Origin: Clostridia bacterium | GTDB taxonomy: Bacteria > Bacillota > Clostridia > Christensenellales > Borkfalkiaceae | DNA: 7,872 nt | Assembly: GCA_029071285.1 (NCBI GenBank) | Contig: JAIEAS010000333.1 | Span: 1 to 7,872, forward strand | Direction: 5' to 3' | In this document: one piece after another, positions 6,861-7,872 of the stretch | How the letters are laid out: each line of letters opens with the position of its first letter | How positions within the stretch are numbered: position 1 is the stretch's first letter | The notes under the pieces: generated by a model | Seen by the model: only the letters and a program-made list of their open reading frames with translations | The model's database searches: none | Told to the model about the DNA's origin: nothing | Made by a program: the position numbers and the translations under genes

Positions 6861-7872
6861 TTATTCTTTTTTGTCTGCGGGCTTTTTAGCGGGAGCTTTT
6901 TTCTCAGCCGCAGGCTTTGACTGTTCGGATTTTGCCGCCGCTTTCTTTGCGGGAGCCTTTTTAACTTCTTCGCCGCTCATCTCGTTGTTGGCTTTAAGGA
7001 AGTCGAACAATTTTGTTATTATAATGTCGTTTTTGATATAATCGAGCTGTCTGGGGTCCATACCCTTTTTGTATTCGGCAACAGTCTTTTCAACCGACTT
7101 TGCCTGCTCTTCGATTTTAGCCTCGACTTCTTTGTCCTCTGCGGTGAACTTTTGCTCTCTTACGATTTTGTCAACCACGAGCTGGCTTAAAACTCTGTGC
7201 TCCGCCTGCTCCTTGTACTGGGCACGGAAGTCTTCCATCGAAGTTTCCATATATTTGAGGTAGTCCTCGAGTTTAAGTCCCTGATACATAAGGCGGTAGC
7301 TGAAGTCCTGAACGAGGCTGTCAATCTGGCTCTCTATCATAGCGTCGGGAATTTCAACCTTTGCGTACTTGCAGATTTCGTTGATAATGCTGTTTTCGGT
7401 CTCGTCCCTGCCTCTGTTTTCTGCATTCTTTTCAAGACGCTCGCGCACGGTCTTTTTGTACTCTTCAACCGTAGCCGACTGCGAATGGGATTTTACGTAC
7501 TCGTCGGTGAGCTCGGGAAGCTTGTTTTCTGTAATCTTATGAAGGACGATATTGAATACCGCGTCCTTGCCCTTAAGATTTTCCGCCTGATAATCTTCGG
7601 GGAATTTTACGTTGATATCCTTGCTTTCGCCTATCTTCATACCCGCAACTCCCTCTTCGAAGCCGGGAATGAACGAGCCGCTTCCGAGTACGAGGTTATA
7701 GTCGTCCGCAGTGCCGCCGGGGAACTTTTCGCCGTTTACGCTGCCGGAAAAGTCGATATTGACTGTATCGCCCAATTTGCAGGCTCTGTCGGTTACGTCA
7801 ACCTGTGTTGCGCCGCTTTGAAGAATTTTTTCAACTTCCTTCTCAACGTCGGCATCGGATACATTATATTCA
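6861..7872 (-). CDS. tig: Trigger factor (ribosome-associated chaperone/PPIase), 5'-truncated by the window edge
   Basis: Trigger factor binds the ribosome near the peptide exit and shelters nascent chains. The last 336 codons are visible. Translation stays open in frame right up to the window edge, so the apparent TTG start at 7775 is an internal leucine codon (context RACKLGDTVNIDFSG), not the start. Seen in order: the end of the N-terminal region (about fragment residues 1-27); the FKBP-type PPIase domain (about 28-120), with the family pattern GDTVNIDFSG, GSGSFIPGFEEGVAGM and a KFPEDY segment; then the long helical C-terminal chaperone domain (about 125-300). The ribosome-binding domain with its signature loop lies outside the window. 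Families usually run about 430 residues, so roughly 90-100 are missing. The last 36 residues form a lysine/alanine/proline-rich tail with KKAPAKK twice, likely disordered. The TAA stop sits just before the clpP ribosome binding site, so the two genes are probably co-transcribed. Confidence 0.96.
   Translation of the reverse strand, partial: EYNVSDADVEKEVEKILQSGATQVDVTDRACKLGDTVNIDFSGSVNGEKFPGGTADDYNLVLGSGSFIPGFEEGVAGMKIGESKDINVKFPEDYQAENLKGKDAVFNIVLHKITENKLPELTDEYVKSHSQSATVEEYKKTVRERLEKNAENRGRDETENSIINEICKYAKVEIPDAMIESQIDSLVQDFSYRLMYQGLKLEDYLKYMETSMEDFRAQYKEQAEHRVLSQLVVDKIVREQKFTAEDKEVEAKIEEQAKSVEKTVAEYKKGMDPRQLDYIKNDIIITKLFDFLKANNEMSGEEVKKAPAKKAAAKSEQSKPAAEKKAPAKKPADKKE

Noticed and set aside
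6835..7041. Plus-strand frame with a hydrophobic Ala/Phe/Gly-rich product
   Set aside because: It is the complement of the lysine/alanine-rich trigger factor tail; the apparent membrane-like character is an effect of that low-complexity sequence.
7773..7775. TTG as start codon of trigger factor
   Set aside because: The frame continues upstream to the window edge with sequence typical of the region before the PPIase domain, so the gene is cut by the window and does not start here.
1..7872. CRISPR array, tRNA, rRNA or riboswitch
   Set aside because: No regularly spaced direct repeats, cloverleaf or known aptamer core was seen; the window is almost entirely protein-coding.

Overview
The window carries one unbroken block of minus-strand genes and reads, in transcription order from the right edge to the left: trigger factor (tig, 5' end outside the window), clpP, clpX, lon, engB (ysxC/yihA), and a 623-residue membrane protein with Rossmann/RCK-like domains and a C-terminal RyR domain. 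Every other sizeable open frame is a shadow of these genes. The order tig-clpP-clpX-lon-engB is the housekeeping proteostasis cluster known from Firmicutes, especially Clostridia. Strong purine-rich Shine-Dalgarno sites (AGGAGG, GGAGG), a TTG start for clpX and Bacillus/Clostridium-like protein sequences agree with that. Base composition is intermediate, roughly half G+C by eye. My best guess is an uncultured gut-type member of the Clostridia; this is inference and no species can be named.

Region by region: 6861-7872 holds the PPIase and C-terminal chaperone domains of trigger factor, ending in a lysine/alanine/proline-rich tail. 6255-6845 is a complete ClpP protease subunit. 6132-6253 fills almost the whole clpP-clpX gap with a 122-bp quasi-palindrome bounded by 9-bp perfect terminal inverted repeats; it looks like a dispersed MITE/REP-type element. 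4882-6108 is ClpX, best started at a TTG codon and not at an ATG inside the palindrome. 4823-4863 is a strong hairpin with a T-rich 3' side between clpX and lon. 2505-4808 is LonA. Its stop codon directly abuts the start of the ribosome-assembly GTPase EngB at 1914-2504. 18-1889 is the RyR-domain membrane protein, with its own strong ribosome binding site 24 bp after engB. No stretch longer than 300 bases lacks a gene.

Functionally, trigger factor folds nascent chains at the ribosome exit, ClpXP and Lon degrade tagged, misfolded or regulatory proteins, and EngB helps assemble the large ribosomal subunit. The last gene is the accessory part: a putative membrane-bound ligand sensor whose cargo and ligand are unknown. 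The two items most worth following up are this RyR/RCK membrane protein and the palindromic element that separates clpP from clpX.
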